Source: Filibacter tadaridae | GTDB taxonomy: Bacteria > Bacillota > Bacilli > Bacillales_A > Planococcaceae | DNA length: 64,000 nucleotides | Reading direction: 5' to 3' | NCBI RefSeq assembly: GCF_900609045.1 | Contig: NZ_UXAV01000031.1 | Coordinates: forward strand, 62,001-126,000 | Shown: positions 37,914 through 47,486 of the stretch, in pieces | How positions within the stretch are numbered: position 1 is the first letter of the stretch | Layout: every line of letters starts with the position of its first letter | Program-made: the position numbers and the translations under genes | Notes under the pieces: model-generated | What the model saw: the letters and a program-made list of their open reading frames with translations, nothing else | Told to the model about the DNA's origin: nothing | Databases searched by the model: none

Positions 37914-38570
37914 TTATGTAGTTGGTTGTATATCAGGAAAAGTGATGAGAACTTCTCCATCGCTATTTATCACTTCAATCAGTTCTTCATTGAATAGGTA
38001 AGGGGTATCATTTTTGTCTTGAGCTTTTATTTTTTCATAACGGTTCTCAGCGGATAAAATTTGAAAAGTAACAGGAATATATCGTCCTTTGTTGAGCGTT
38101 CTCATGTTCCCCATCAAAAAGATTTCTTTGCTGGAAACCGCAAAGCTTAGGTGTCCGACTACTTTATTCAAATTACCCGATACTAATTTGACATCTTGCA
38201 ATAAAGAGATGATACATAAAATGAAATCATTAATTATTTCAGAAGACAGTTTGTCAAAACCATTTTTCAAAAACAATGTGTTGAAACCGTTTCTGATTTC
38301 TTTGAAGGAGAAGATATCCTCAATTTTCTTGGTTTTTACGCCGCTCCCAAGTTGACTGATGATTTGTTTGCACTCGTCAAGATATTGATTTACATAGCCC
38401 GTGCTGTTTTCCCGCTGCGCTATAAAGTTTCCGAGTTCTTTAATATTTTCATTATCTTGCGCTTCTTCCCGCACCAACATCATGAAACTGTATAGGTCTT
38501 TTTCATCAAAGTTTCGATCTGCAAACTTAGTATAGTAGTAGGCAAATAACTGTTGTTCTTTCTTATCCAC
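37914..38570 (-). CDS. Hypothetical protein, 218 residues
   Basis: A soluble, mostly helical 218-residue protein that I do not recognise. The first half (DKKEQQLFAYYYTKFADRNF ... FSFKEIRNGFNTLFLKNGFD) is rich in helix-forming residues. The second half (about 120-215) looks like a beta-rich part, with VKLVSGNLNKVVGHLSFAVS and YIPVTFQILSAENRYEKI. The ATG has GGGAGGAACAAACGTGG upstream. No signal peptide or membrane segment. Neighbours give no clue. Confidence 0.75.
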   Translation of the reverse strand: MDKKEQQLFAYYYTKFADRNFDEKDLYSFMMLVREEAQDNENIKELGNFIAQRENSTGYVNQYLDECKQIISQLGSGVKTKKIEDIFSFKEIRNGFNTLFLKNGFDKLSSEIINDFILCIISLLQDVKLVSGNLNKVVGHLSFAVSSKEIFLMGNMRTLNKGRYIPVTFQILSAENRYEKIKAQDKNDTPYLFNEELIEVINSDGEVLITFPDIQPTT

Positions 38571-38805
38571 GTTTGTTCCTCCCTTATATCAACCCCCTCT
38601 ATCATAACATGTACGATGCCGTTAATTTAAGCGATTAGCATGCTTTTCTCCTACAATTAAGCTATCGGAATAGTGTCCAATTTAATCTAGTCACTGTACC
38701 AGAAAGTGTACAACTACTGAATTTTATTCTTTAAATCGGCAATACTTGCTGAATAGGACAATCTTTCAATCTCAATCACATCCAACAAGTAGGGGGCCAA
38801 TTGCC

Positions 38806-39039
38806 ATGAAAGAATTCAAAGTAACTTACTTCTTTGATGAAGAACATTATATCCGCAGATTTATCCATATGGAATCTATGGAAAGTGCGGAGGCGCTCAT
38901 TCAAAGTGAGCGGGATAATTACATTTCGTTTCGGGATAGTAGAGGAATTTATCATGAGTTGAATACACAGGGCGTACGCGTCATTCAAGTTGCTGAATAC
39001 CATAGGATTGATAAAAGTAGTCAATCGGGGGCGGATTGA
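38806..39039 (+). CDS. Small hypothetical protein ending in repeat array A
   Basis: A 77-residue soluble protein (KEFKVTYFFDEEHYIRRFIH ... GVRVIQVAEYHRID), probably a small alpha-beta domain. The ATG at 38806 follows AGTAGGGGG. Its stop codon TGA (39037-39039) is the TGA inside the first ATTGAG unit of the 21-bp array, and its last codons run into the array edge. The original C-terminus may therefore have been changed by array insertion or growth. No family recognised. Confidence 0.7.
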   Translation: MKEFKVTYFFDEEHYIRRFIHMESMESAEALIQSERDNYISFRDSRGIYHELNTQGVRVIQVAEYHRIDKSSQSGAD

Positions 39040-39476
39040 GCGGTTCTCCAGCGCAATTGATCGCTCCACCGCGGGGATTGATCGCTTCTTCATCGTGATT
39101 GATCGCTTCTCCATGCGGATTGAGCGCACCAACGCAATGATTGATCGCTTCTCCATGCGGATTGATCGCTTCAACGCAATGATTGATCGCTTCTCCTTGC
39201 CAATTGAGCGCTCCAACGCAATGATTGATCGCTTCTCCTTGCGGATTGATCGCTTCAACGCAATGATTGATCGCTTCTCCTTGCCAATTGATCGCTTCAA
39301 CGCAATGATTGATCGCTTCCCCTTGCCAATTGATCGCTACAACGCAATGATTGATCGCTTCTCCTTGCCAATTGATCGCTACAACGCAATGATTGATCGC
39401 TTCTCCTTGCCAATTCAGCGCACCAAACGCAATTATTGAGCGCTTCGCCTCGAGAATTGATCGCCCCGCCTTGGGT
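39035..39476 (+). repeat. 21-bp tandem array, ATTGATCGCTTC family (array A, 21 units)
   Basis: Twenty-one units start every 21 bp from 39035 to 39456, with one 22-bp unit at 39413. Each unit is a conserved half ATTGATCGCTTC (or ATTGAGCG) plus a 9-bp variable half. From about 39140 to 39410 the variable halves alternate (mostly TCCTTGCCA and AACGCAATG), giving a 42-bp higher-order period. Because 21 is a multiple of 3, long frames run through on both strands (IDRF or KRSI repeats), but these are not credible genes. Confidence 0.95.
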
Positions 39477-39583
39477 TACTAGCTATGGTTCTCCCTGCCC
39501 CACCAATTCCCTCAATCTACCCTTATGTTATAATTCTATCTATCTATAAACATTATTCATTACAATAAAATGGGGGCTTTGGC

Positions 39584-40201
39584 ATGCAAGTATCACAAAC
39601 AGATAATAACATTGAAAAAATCTCGAAAATAGACCAAATGGATCTCCTTCTGGAATCATCCAGCGGCAGTTTGACATATACGGATATTTGTACGGTTGTA
39701 CAAGAGGTTTTTGCTATTAACTTAGACATTGCTTCGCTTACACCCGAATGCAAAATGGATTCTGCTTCTTCATCCAGCGCTGTAATCGATGCGCATCTTT
39801 CTGGCAAGGAAATGACGGGTTCGGAAGTCCGTGCTATGATTCTCCGCTTTTTCGGCGTGAATCTGAACGGGATTGCCTCCCTTGAGAAAACCAAAATTTC
39901 GTTATACTCAAAAAGGCAGTGGATTGTCCAAAAAGCTACTGATTTAATTGTTGTGTATACGGGGTCGGATGATGTGGATGTGTCGGTTTATGCGACGGAC
40001 TATTTCAAAGAGAAAACCGGATCGGCTGGAATTCCCAACGACTTACAAAAGGCATTGATGAGTCTTGGTTTCACGTATGACGAGGCTAACGGAAGCTGTT
40101 ATTACGCAAATCCCACGGGGCAGGCGGTACCTGATGCCTTTAAAGGGCAAACAATCGGGGCAATAGCCGAATCCCTACATAATTTGTCTACGCCATTATA
40201 A
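39584..40201 (+). CDS. Hypothetical protein, 205 residues
   Basis: An unrecognised soluble protein of 205 residues. The N-terminal part (EKISKIDQMDLLLESSSGSL) is polar. Two stretches look like related helical repeats (YTDICTVVQEVFAINLDIAS and SEVRAMILRFFGVNLNGIAS), about 70 residues apart, which suggests an internal duplication. The C-terminal part has YATDYFKEKTGSAGIPNDLQ and a short helix. ATGGGGGC precedes the ATG. It ends at a bidirectional terminator shared with the convergent ThDP-enzyme gene. Function unknown. Confidence 0.75.
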   Translation: MQVSQTDNNIEKISKIDQMDLLLESSSGSLTYTDICTVVQEVFAINLDIASLTPECKMDSASSSSAVIDAHLSGKEMTGSEVRAMILRFFGVNLNGIASLEKTKISLYSKRQWIVQKATDLIVVYTGSDDVDVSVYATDYFKEKTGSAGIPNDLQKALMSLGFTYDEANGSCYYANPTGQAVPDAFKGQTIGAIAESLHNLSTPL

Positions 40202-40249
40202 AAAAAGAAATCCAGAATGGGCACTTGGCCTATCCTGGATTTCTTTTTC
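40201..40249. terminator. Bidirectional terminator
   Basis: GAAATCCAG pairs with CTGGATTTC, with AAAAAA before and TTTTT after. It serves the gene ending at 40201 (+) and the one ending at 40248 (-). Confidence 0.85.
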
Positions 40250-41885
40250 ATTTACCGAAAGATGATAAGAATTTAACACGATCTCCCATGGGCGGAATTG
40301 TTTCATCCACCAATACGATTTCCAAAATGGAAGGGCCTTTTGCCGCCATCAAGCTTTCGATGACATCCTGGCTGAGGTCTTCCATGCTTTCAACTCGTAC
40401 ACTTGGAATTTGCATGGCCGCAGCCATTGCAGAAATATTGATTGGTTCCTGTGCAAATGAAGGATGAGAGCGTTTATATTGCAATGAATGGCCGTGATAG
40501 ACCATTCCCAATCGCGCATTGTTCATGATTACGAATACAATCGGCAACTGCTGTTCTTTCGCAGTTAGTATCTCCATGCCGTGCATGAAAAAGCTACCAT
40601 CACCGGTTATACAGATAACTGGACGCTCAGGTTCCGCCAGTTTCGAGCCTATCGCCGACCCGATTCCACTTCCCATTGCCCCAAAATGCACATTAATGTT
40701 AAATGTATCCGTGTCCAGCACATTCATATGATGAACGACATAAGCCATGAACTCGCCAATATCGATGGTGTAGCGAGTGGAAGCGGGTGCAAACTTCTGT
40801 ATTTGCGTCAATACGTTTTTAGTGTTGTATTCTTCCAGATTCTCGATTTCGTTCTGCTTTTTAGCAGTAGGCATGCTTCTTCTTGAAAGTCCAAGCGCTT
40901 TTAATTCCACAATTAGGGCTTGTAAACTTAGATTGACATCACCTAAAACAGGGATATCAATTCCATATTTCCGGTGAAAGACGGATTGGTCGTAATCCAT
41001 CTGTACAGTAAAGCGGTTTTTCGTCAGATTTTCATTCCAGTTATTCGTCGCCGTTTCGCCTAAACTTGAGCCGATGACCAATAAGGCCTGCCCGTCGCCT
41101 TCATTGATGAGTACTGATGCTTCGTCGTGACCCGCAAAGCCGAAAACGCCCGCTACGAGAGGATGATTATCTTGAATATACCCTTTTGCCTGAGGCGTTG
41201 TGATGATTGGCCATTCCAGCATTTCCGCCACTTCGAGCACGAGTTCTACAGAGTTCCTAATCCCTTGCCCCACAAAGATATAACCGTCTTTTCGATTGAC
41301 TAGCTCTTTAGCCGCCGTCTTAAGTGTGTCATGATCGGGGACAATCGGTTCTCTTACAATAAATTCAGGTATATCAACATTCTCCATTTCTTGAAGTTGG
41401 ATATCGATTGGCATGGCAATATGGACAGGTCCCGGGATACCCGACAGCGCCAGTTCAGTTGCCTTCACGAATTCGGGAAGTAAATCCTTCGCATCCGTAA
41501 TCGTGACACTATATTTTGTCACCGACCGGAACAGCGGCTCGGCATCCAATTCTTGAGAGGCATTTAACCCGACGGTATTTACAGGGACTGCACCCGTTAT
41601 GAAAAGCATGGGTAGATGCTCACGCATTGCATTTGCTGCACCCGTCACAAGATTTGTTCCACCAGGGCCACTGCTTGCGATGCAAACGCCTAGTTGTCCG
41701 GCATATTTAGCATAGGCGGCCGCCATATAAGCCGCAGCTCCTTCGTGTTTTGTGACGATAGGTGTTATTTCAGGCGTTTCATACAACTCATCAAAAAACG
41801 CATTTACCGAACCTGCCGGAATACCAAAAATGTATTCTACTCCATTGTCTTTTAAATAATCCACTACTGCTCGTACTGCCTTCAT
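40248..41885 (-). CDS. Thiamine-diphosphate enzyme (acetolactate synthase/decarboxylase-like)
   Basis: ThDP-dependent enzyme of the acetolactate synthase, pyruvate oxidase and benzoylformate decarboxylase superfamily, 545 residues. The N-terminal pyrimidine-binding domain has the catalytic Glu in [18 protein letters not shown] and [17 protein letters not shown]. The central domain has [20 protein letters not shown]. The C-terminal ThDP motif is [18 protein letters not shown] ... NN. No small regulatory subunit is next to it, so branched-chain synthesis is not implied; the substrate is open. The ATG overlaps the stop of the upstream GAF-GGDEF-EAL gene by 4 bp (ATGA), with GCAGGAGGAATTC before it, so both are translated from one message. 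Confidence 0.88.
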   Translation of the reverse strand: MKAVRAVVDYLKDNGVEYIFGIPAGSVNAFFDELYETPEITPIVTKHEGAAAYMAAAYAKYAGQLGVCIASSGPGGTNLVTGAANAMREHLPMLFITGAVPVNTVGLNASQELDAEPLFRSVTKYSVTITDAKDLLPEFVKATELALSGIPGPVHIAMPIDIQLQEMENVDIPEFIVREPIVPDHDTLKTAAKELVNRKDGYIFVGQGIRNSVELVLEVAEMLEWPIITTPQAKGYIQDNHPLVAGVFGFAGHDEASVLINEGDGQALLVIGSSLGETATNNWNENLTKNRFTVQMDYDQSVFHRKYGIDIPVLGDVNLSLQALIVELKALGLSRRSMPTAKKQNEIENLEEYNTKNVLTQIQKFAPASTRYTIDIGEFMAYVVHHMNVLDTDTFNINVHFGAMGSGIGSAIGSKLAEPERPVICITGDGSFFMHGMEILTAKEQQLPIVFVIMNNARLGMVYHGHSLQYKRSHPSFAQEPINISAMAAAMQIPSVRVESMEDLSQDVIESLMAAKGPSILEIVLVDETIPPMGDRVKFLSSFGK

Positions 41886-44686
41886 CGAATTCCTCCTGCG
41901 TTAATAAGATATTTTTGTTCGAATTCTTGCGCGTTCATCGGCCGGCCGAAATAAAACCCTTGCATCAAATAACAATCCCGCGTTGATAAAAATTCCGCCT
42001 GCTCTTCAGTCTCAACGCCTTCAGCAATTACATCCAAGTTCAAATTTTGGGCAAGTGTAATAATGGTATTAGTAATAGCCGCACTATTATCATCTAGTTT
42101 CAAATCTTGAACAAACGATTTATCAATTTTCAGGATATTAATGGGAAAGTCTTTCAAATAGCCAAGAGATGAATAGCCCGTACCGAAATCATCAATGGCA
42201 ATCTTTATGCCGATTCCTTTTAACTTTTCAAGCGTTTTCAAGGTTAGCGCTGTGTTTTTCATGATTTGGTTTTCAGTGATCTCCAGTTGTAAAAACACGG
42301 GAGATAACGCTGTTTTATCTAAGATCGTTTTGACGATAGAATATAAATCATTCTTTTCGAACTGGCGGACAGACAAATTGACGGACACACTTAATAAAGG
42401 ATAGCCCTGTTCATGCCAACGTTTCACTTGGTTACATGCCTGCTCAAGGACCCACTCGCCAATAGGGACGATTAAACCCGTTTCTTCCGCTAACGGAATG
42501 AACTTATCGGGCGGTATTAACCCTTCTGTTGGATGATTCCACCTGATTAGAGCTTCCATACCGACAACCATTTTCGTTTTATAGTCTATTTGAGGCTGAT
42601 AATAGATTATAAATTCCTCATTTTCGACTGCTTTATATAAAGCATTTTCGAGTATAAGATTTTCAAAAGTGCCTGTATCCATTCCGGCTTTATAGAATTG
42701 GTAACTACTTCCTGCAAGTTCCTTAGACTGGTACATTGCAATATCCGCATTCTTTATCAACAGATCCGCAGTATCCCCGTCTTCAGGAAACAGACTAATC
42801 CCCATACTGACCTTAATGTGAATTTCATTTTCTTTGAGCGTGAACGGTTTTGAGAATGCCGCAATTACACGATCAATGACCTGTTGTATGTCCTGTTTAT
42901 TTTTGATGTCAGGCAGATAGATGATGAACTCATCCCCGCCTTGCCGCGACGCCGTTGCCCCTTCAGGAATACATGTCCGTAGACGGTTCGCCAAATAATC
43001 AAGCAACTGATCACCATAACTATGCCCTAATGTATCATTCACCGTTTTAAAACGATCCACATCCATATACAGGATAGCGAGTTTGCCATCATGTGTTTTG
43101 GCGTGTTCTAGCCCTTGCTCCAGCCTGTCTTTTAACAGCACTCTATTTGGTAAATTCGTTAAACTATCATAATAGGCACGATGTTTTATTTCCTCTTCCA
43201 TCTGTTTCTTTTGCGTAATGTCTTTAAACGTTACGACATACCCGACAACCTTTCCGTTTTCTGAAATCGGGGAAACAACATATTCGGACTCCAAGCTGGT
43301 ACCATCATTTTTGTATAAAAGGCCTTCTCCTTGAAACTTATCGTTTTTAGCTTTTAAAAGGGCGGTTACCTTTTTTTGTTCCCCCATATGGCTAAAGTTA
43401 AATACAGCGTCATACGGTTTCCTGATGAGTGCACATTTTGTTTCGTAACCCAGCATGGATGCTCCTGCCGGATTACAAAATGTGACATTGCCCTCTAGGT
43501 TCAGACCGAATATCCCTTCACCGGCCGAGTTGAGAATCAGCTCTTTTTCACGGCCAAGCTGCTGCAACTCTGACACAACGTTTTCAAGTTGCTTGTTTTT
43601 ATCGATTACTTCAGAAGTTCTTTCATTTATAATCAATTCCTGCTTTTCCATATACAATAAATTCGACAGCGTTGATGCCGTTGCATCTATAATCGACTGT
43701 GCGAGTTTTTGATTGGCTTCCGAATAGGAGACCCCTGTCTTTTCCAGATTCACCACGGCGATGACGCCTAAAACTTGGCCCAGCGATACCAACGGAAGCA
43801 CGAACATCCCCTTCATCCCGAATTCCCGGCACGCTTCATGATTCGGTCTTTCATCAGCAAAGACATCCGGAATAAGAACCGCTTCCTTCGTCCTTATCAC
43901 TTCTTGGAATACAGCATCCGATCTTTCGTCTATCCTCGCCATGCCGTGGGTTTCCAACCATTCTTCTTCTGTCCAATCGCTATTCTTGCTTAGGTGGGCC
44001 GGCTTAATAAGTTTGCCGGCTAGGGGATCCAATAAATGCACACCGATATTATGGTTATTCAACACTTTTCCGATATAGAAAAAACACTTCCCAATTCCCT
44101 CGTCCATTGATGAACACATGGATAAATCACGTGTGACATCCAGCAACAATTGTTTTTCAGCAAGTAGATTTTCCTTATGCGTTAAATTAGCTGCATTTTG
44201 AATCGCAACAGCAGCCATATTTACATAGGCCTCAACAGATTGAATCTCGGACTCTGTTAAGTTCATCGGAATTCCATAGTCAAATAAGAAGACAAGACCA
44301 AATAATTCATTCTCATAGGAGATAGGGAGCACCAATAACGATTTAATCTGGAATCCTTCCACCGCTCTAGGATCCGGGCGATTATCCTTTGATGTATCCG
44401 GTATGTAAATCGTCTTTTGAGTGTCAACCACTTCTTTGGCCAATAAATCGTAGTCCATATCAATTACATGCATATCCAGCGTCATACCATTAATCAATTC
44501 GGGTTTTCCAACGTACCCCCTGAAAGACCCATCCTCACGCGGTAAATAGATACCAACTGAATCGCATTGAACGATTTCTTCTGATATGGCCGTTACAACA
44601 TTCTCTAGCACTTCACGTAACTCAAGCTTCGTATTAATCAACTTCGTAATATTGGCAAGCCGCGAATACCTCGTTTGTTCTTCCAT
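41882..44686 (-). CDS. GAF-GAF-PAS-GGDEF-EAL c-di-GMP signalling protein
   Basis: A 934-residue cytoplasmic sensor. Two GAF domains are seen (about 15-165 and 185-345; similar endings [11 protein letters not shown] and [11 protein letters not shown]). A coiled linker and a PAS domain follow (about 375-490, [15 protein letters not shown]), then GGDEF (about 500-660) with [11 protein letters not shown] and EAL (about 675-925) with [13 protein letters not shown] and [16 protein letters not shown]. Both catalytic motifs are intact. AGGAGTGGAAAAGG precedes the ATG. It is the first gene of a two-gene unit with the ThDP enzyme. Array B lies upstream, between this gene and the divergent ATPase gene. 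Confidence 0.92.
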   Translation of the reverse strand: MEEQTRYSRLANITKLINTKLELREVLENVVTAISEEIVQCDSVGIYLPREDGSFRGYVGKPELINGMTLDMHVIDMDYDLLAKEVVDTQKTIYIPDTSKDNRPDPRAVEGFQIKSLLVLPISYENELFGLVFLFDYGIPMNLTESEIQSVEAYVNMAAVAIQNAANLTHKENLLAEKQLLLDVTRDLSMCSSMDEGIGKCFFYIGKVLNNHNIGVHLLDPLAGKLIKPAHLSKNSDWTEEEWLETHGMARIDERSDAVFQEVIRTKEAVLIPDVFADERPNHEACREFGMKGMFVLPLVSLGQVLGVIAVVNLEKTGVSYSEANQKLAQSIIDATASTLSNLLYMEKQELIINERTSEVIDKNKQLENVVSELQQLGREKELILNSAGEGIFGLNLEGNVTFCNPAGASMLGYETKCALIRKPYDAVFNFSHMGEQKKVTALLKAKNDKFQGEGLLYKNDGTSLESEYVVSPISENGKVVGYVVTFKDITQKKQMEEEIKHRAYYDSLTNLPNRVLLKDRLEQGLEHAKTHDGKLAILYMDVDRFKTVNDTLGHSYGDQLLDYLANRLRTCIPEGATASRQGGDEFIIYLPDIKNKQDIQQVIDRVIAAFSKPFTLKENEIHIKVSMGISLFPEDGDTADLLIKNADIAMYQSKELAGSSYQFYKAGMDTGTFENLILENALYKAVENEEFIIYYQPQIDYKTKMVVGMEALIRWNHPTEGLIPPDKFIPLAEETGLIVPIGEWVLEQACNQVKRWHEQGYPLLSVSVNLSVRQFEKNDLYSIVKTILDKTALSPVFLQLEITENQIMKNTALTLKTLEKLKGIGIKIAIDDFGTGYSSLGYLKDFPINILKIDKSFVQDLKLDDNSAAITNTIITLAQNLNLDVIAEGVETEEQAEFLSTRDCYLMQGFYFGRPMNAQEFEQKYLINAGGIR

Positions 44687-44843
44687 CCTTTTCCACTCCT
44701 ATATCGGTGTTACATGCTCATTACTTTTCCATTAAACTAGTAACCGATTGGTTGTCGTCCTTTTTAGTTATCGTACCATAACTTTCATATAGTTGAACGT
44801 ATTTACTGGTGAATTTTATCGGATTATCTGGTGTTTTTTGGGG

Positions 44844-45261
44844 ATTGGGCGATTTATTGTGTGGGTTGATCGCTTTGGGGTGGGGATTGATTGCTTCTTC
44901 GTGAGGATTGATCGCTTGGCGTGCAGGATTGATCGCTTCGGCGTGGGGATTGATCGCTTCTCCGTGGGGATTGATCGCTTCTCCGTGGCGATTGATCGCT
45001 TGGCCATGGCGATTGATCGCTTCTCCATGGCATTGATCGCTTCTCCATGGCATTGATCGCTTCTCCGTGGTGATTGATCGCTTCTCCATGGCGATTGATC
45101 GCTTCTCCGTGGCGATTGATCGCTTCTCCGTGGCGATTGATCGCTTCTCCATGGCGATTGATCGCTTCTCCATAGCGATTGATCGCTTCACCATAGCGAT
45201 TGATCGCTTCACCGCGCGCATTGATCGCTTCGACATGGAAATTGAGTGTACTCTTCTAAAC
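44844..45261 (+). repeat. 21-bp tandem array, ATTGATCGCTTC family (array B, 20 units)
   Basis: Twenty units start at 44844, 44865, 44886 and so on to 45241, all 21 bp except two 20-bp units at 45012 and 45032. The conserved half is the same as in array A (ATTGATCGCTTC); the variable half is mainly TCCATGGCG or TCCGTGGCG. It fills most of the 737-bp space between two divergent genes, so it lies upstream of both. Outer units are more diverged than inner ones, as expected for arrays that grow from the middle. Confidence 0.95.
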
Positions 45262-45423
45262 AGGTAGTAACAGACAGAATAAATGTATGGGTTTTGGTCA
45301 AAGATAGCTCTAACAGTAATATCGAAAAAGGAATAAAAAGTTCTAAATTAGGTTTAACTCGTTGAATATATGCCTGTTAATCTGTATGATTTATATATAG
45401 CAATCTTCGAAAGGATGTACATT

Positions 45424-46773
45424 ATGGAACCCATTGTTCGTGTTCTAGAAGTAACATTACAAAACTTTAAAAACGTCGGCCATGGAATCGTCACCTTCCC
45501 GTCTGCCAAAAAAATGACCACCGAGAAAGCGGATATTTTGGGGATATACGGTCAAAACGGCTCCGGAAAAACAACTATAGTAGAAGCGTTTGCCATGTTA
45601 AAAACGTTGCTAGACGGAGCTGGATTCCCCAATGAATTTAACCATTTGATCTCATCAGGTAAAGATGAATCGGTTTTAACATTCGCTTTTTTATATGAAG
45701 AAGACAAAGAAAAAATGTACTTAGAATATAAAACGGCTTTTGAAAATAAACGAAACAAGATCGTACTAAAAAATGAATCAGTGAAATTTAAAAAAGTGAA
45801 AAAAGGAAGTAGAATTAAGGACCTAATCGGGTACGAAAGTGATAAAAACTTTGACTTTATGACGGTTAGAAACCCGGCAAGCATTAAAGAAATTGAAGCA
45901 ACTGTTGGATTAAAAGTAAGCAAAAGCTTAGCAGAAAGAGAAAGAACCTCATTTTTATTTAGAGAAGATACACTAGAAATTTTAAGCCAAAACAATTTGG
46001 ATGACGAATTCAAGTATTTACAAGCACTTAAATCTTCATTCGGGAAAAACCTTCACATATTGACCAATCAAAACTCTGGTTTAATCTATGCAAATATCGT
46101 TTTACCGATTGCATTTCAAATGGAAAGCTCGAATTTCGAAGCAGGCGGTACCGTCCCTTTACGGTTTGACGAAGCAAGGGTAATTCCTAAAGACTTATAT
46201 GTAATAGCCAATGACGTTTTCCAACAAATTAATATCGTATTAAAAAAGGTCATTCCCGGACTAACGGTAGAACTAAATAATCTAGGAAATGAAACGGATA
46301 GTAACGGCCGAGAAGGCGTGCGGGTTGAATTACTTAGTAACAGGAATGGTATGAAATTGCCCTTCTGGTGCGAATCTGACGGTATTAAAAAGCTATTTTC
46401 TATACTGAGTACCTTAGTGACCATGTACAATAAATCGAATTCTTGCATCGTAATTGATGAACTGGATGCGGGTATTTTCGAGTTTTTATTGGGAGAAATA
46501 ATCGAAGTTCTTGAAAACTACGGGAAAGGACAATTACTATTCACTTCCCACAATTTGAGATTACTGGAGGTTCTCCATAAAGAAAGCTTATTGTTTACAA
46601 CCATCAATCCAGAAAATCGCTTCATTAAATTAACAGGGATCAAGAAGACAAATAATATTAGAGATGTCTATATCCGCGCAGTTCAATTGGGTGGTCAAAC
46701 CGAAGACATTTACCAAGAAACGGATGCTTATTACATTAGACAGGCTTTTAGAAAAGCGGGTGATGTTAAGTGA
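45424..46773 (+). CDS. AAA/ABC-type ATPase of a putative defence pair (RloA/OLD-like)
   Basis: A 449-residue cytoplasmic ATPase with an SMC/OLD-like head. The Walker A is GIYGQNGSGKTTIVEAF near residue 44, the Walker B is CIVIDELDAGI near residue 346, and a switch His is in LLFTSHNLRLLEV. The N-terminal strand VLEVTLQNFKNVGHGIVTF is typical of OLD/RecF-like ATPases. Between the two motifs lies a helical insertion rather than a long coiled coil. AAAGGA lies 8 nt before the ATG at 45424; an open frame further upstream lacks a ribosome site. It overlaps the TOPRIM-like gene by 4 bp. ATPase plus TOPRIM pairs (for example PARIS, OLD/Gabija-like, RloA-RloB) act in phage defence, so the same is inferred here. 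Confidence 0.85.
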   Translation: MEPIVRVLEVTLQNFKNVGHGIVTFPSAKKMTTEKADILGIYGQNGSGKTTIVEAFAMLKTLLDGAGFPNEFNHLISSGKDESVLTFAFLYEEDKEKMYLEYKTAFENKRNKIVLKNESVKFKKVKKGSRIKDLIGYESDKNFDFMTVRNPASIKEIEATVGLKVSKSLAERERTSFLFREDTLEILSQNNLDDEFKYLQALKSSFGKNLHILTNQNSGLIYANIVLPIAFQMESSNFEAGGTVPLRFDEARVIPKDLYVIANDVFQQINIVLKKVIPGLTVELNNLGNETDSNGREGVRVELLSNRNGMKLPFWCESDGIKKLFSILSTLVTMYNKSNSCIVIDELDAGIFEFLLGEIIEVLENYGKGQLLFTSHNLRLLEVLHKESLLFTTINPENRFIKLTGIKKTNNIRDVYIRAVQLGGQTEDIYQETDAYYIRQAFRKAGDVK

Positions 46774-47486
46774 GCCGCGCAAGTAGAAAAGTGGTCATAA
46801 TCATTGCGGAGGGGTCGTCTGAAGAGGATGCGTTATATCCTTTCCTTGAAAAAGTTGGTAAACCGCATAATGTCATGTTCAAAGTAACGCATGGTGATCT
46901 ATTTTCCGATTTAAAAAGCAAGAGTAAAAGTCCTAAAAATATAATCGGAGAAGTCGTCAGTAAATTTATCGATGAAAACAAGTTTTTGAAAAAAGATATT
47001 TTGTTGGTTGCCCAATTAACAGACACCGATGGGACTTTTTTAGATGAATCAAAAGTGGTCGTTAAAGAGTCCGTTGAACGGATTAAATACACTGAAGACG
47101 CGATTTTCGTTCCGAGCGAGAAAAAACTCGAACAAATAGTTGAACGAAATAAAATGAAATCCCAACGGTTAAAAACACTAGTGAACACCAATTTTACACT
47201 ATCGTCCATCCCCTACAAGGTTTATTATTTTTCCTGTAATTTGGATCATGCAATCCATGATTTACAAACCATCAAAGCCGAGGAAAAAATAAAAAAAGCA
47301 GAATCCTTCGCTGACTCCATTACAGACGATGCGTTCGTCGAATTTTTTAACGAGCTGGCGATATTCGGGGAAAAGGATTTCGGAGAGTCTTGGGATTTCA
47401 TCATGAATGAAGAAAACTCGCTAAAAAGAAGTAGCAATTTCGTCTTGTTTTTGAATGAATTAGAAGGCCTTACAGCGCCGAATTAA
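46770..47486 (+). CDS. TOPRIM-like (RloB-type) partner of the ATPase
   Basis: A 238-residue soluble protein from a GTG at 46770 that overlaps the ATPase stop (GTGA), so the two are translated together. The start SRASRKVVIIIAEGSSEEDA carries the first TOPRIM Glu (E14), and AQLTDTDGTF carries the DxD (D85, D87). Both fit a TOPRIM fold as in RloB or DUF4435-type proteins. A later helix region includes CNLDHAIHDLQTIKAEEK and the conserved-looking end LKRSSNFVLFLNELEG. The likely role is the effector nuclease or its relative, controlled by the ATPase. This is inferred from fold and pairing; nuclease activity is not shown. Confidence 0.75.
   Translation: MSRASRKVVIIIAEGSSEEDALYPFLEKVGKPHNVMFKVTHGDLFSDLKSKSKSPKNIIGEVVSKFIDENKFLKKDILLVAQLTDTDGTFLDESKVVVKESVERIKYTEDAIFVPSEKKLEQIVERNKMKSQRLKTLVNTNFTLSSIPYKVYYFSCNLDHAIHDLQTIKAEEKIKKAESFADSITDDAFVEFFNELAIFGEKDFGESWDFIMNEENSLKRSSNFVLFLNELEGLTAPN

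Noticed and set aside
37718..37921. Possible 67-residue protein after nfi
   Set aside because: No ribosome site, and its end runs through the terminator hairpin.
38990..39439. Open frames through array A on both strands giving IDRF or KRSI repeat proteins
   Set aside because: The frame stays open only because the unit is 21 bp; no ribosome site, and both strands show the same effect.
39035..45261. CRISPR array
   Set aside because: The variable halves are only about 9 bp, are themselves repeated, and no cas genes are present.
44721..45267. Open frames through array B giving similar repeat proteins
   Set aside because: Same reason as for array A; variable halves and frame shifts at the two 20-bp units argue against coding.
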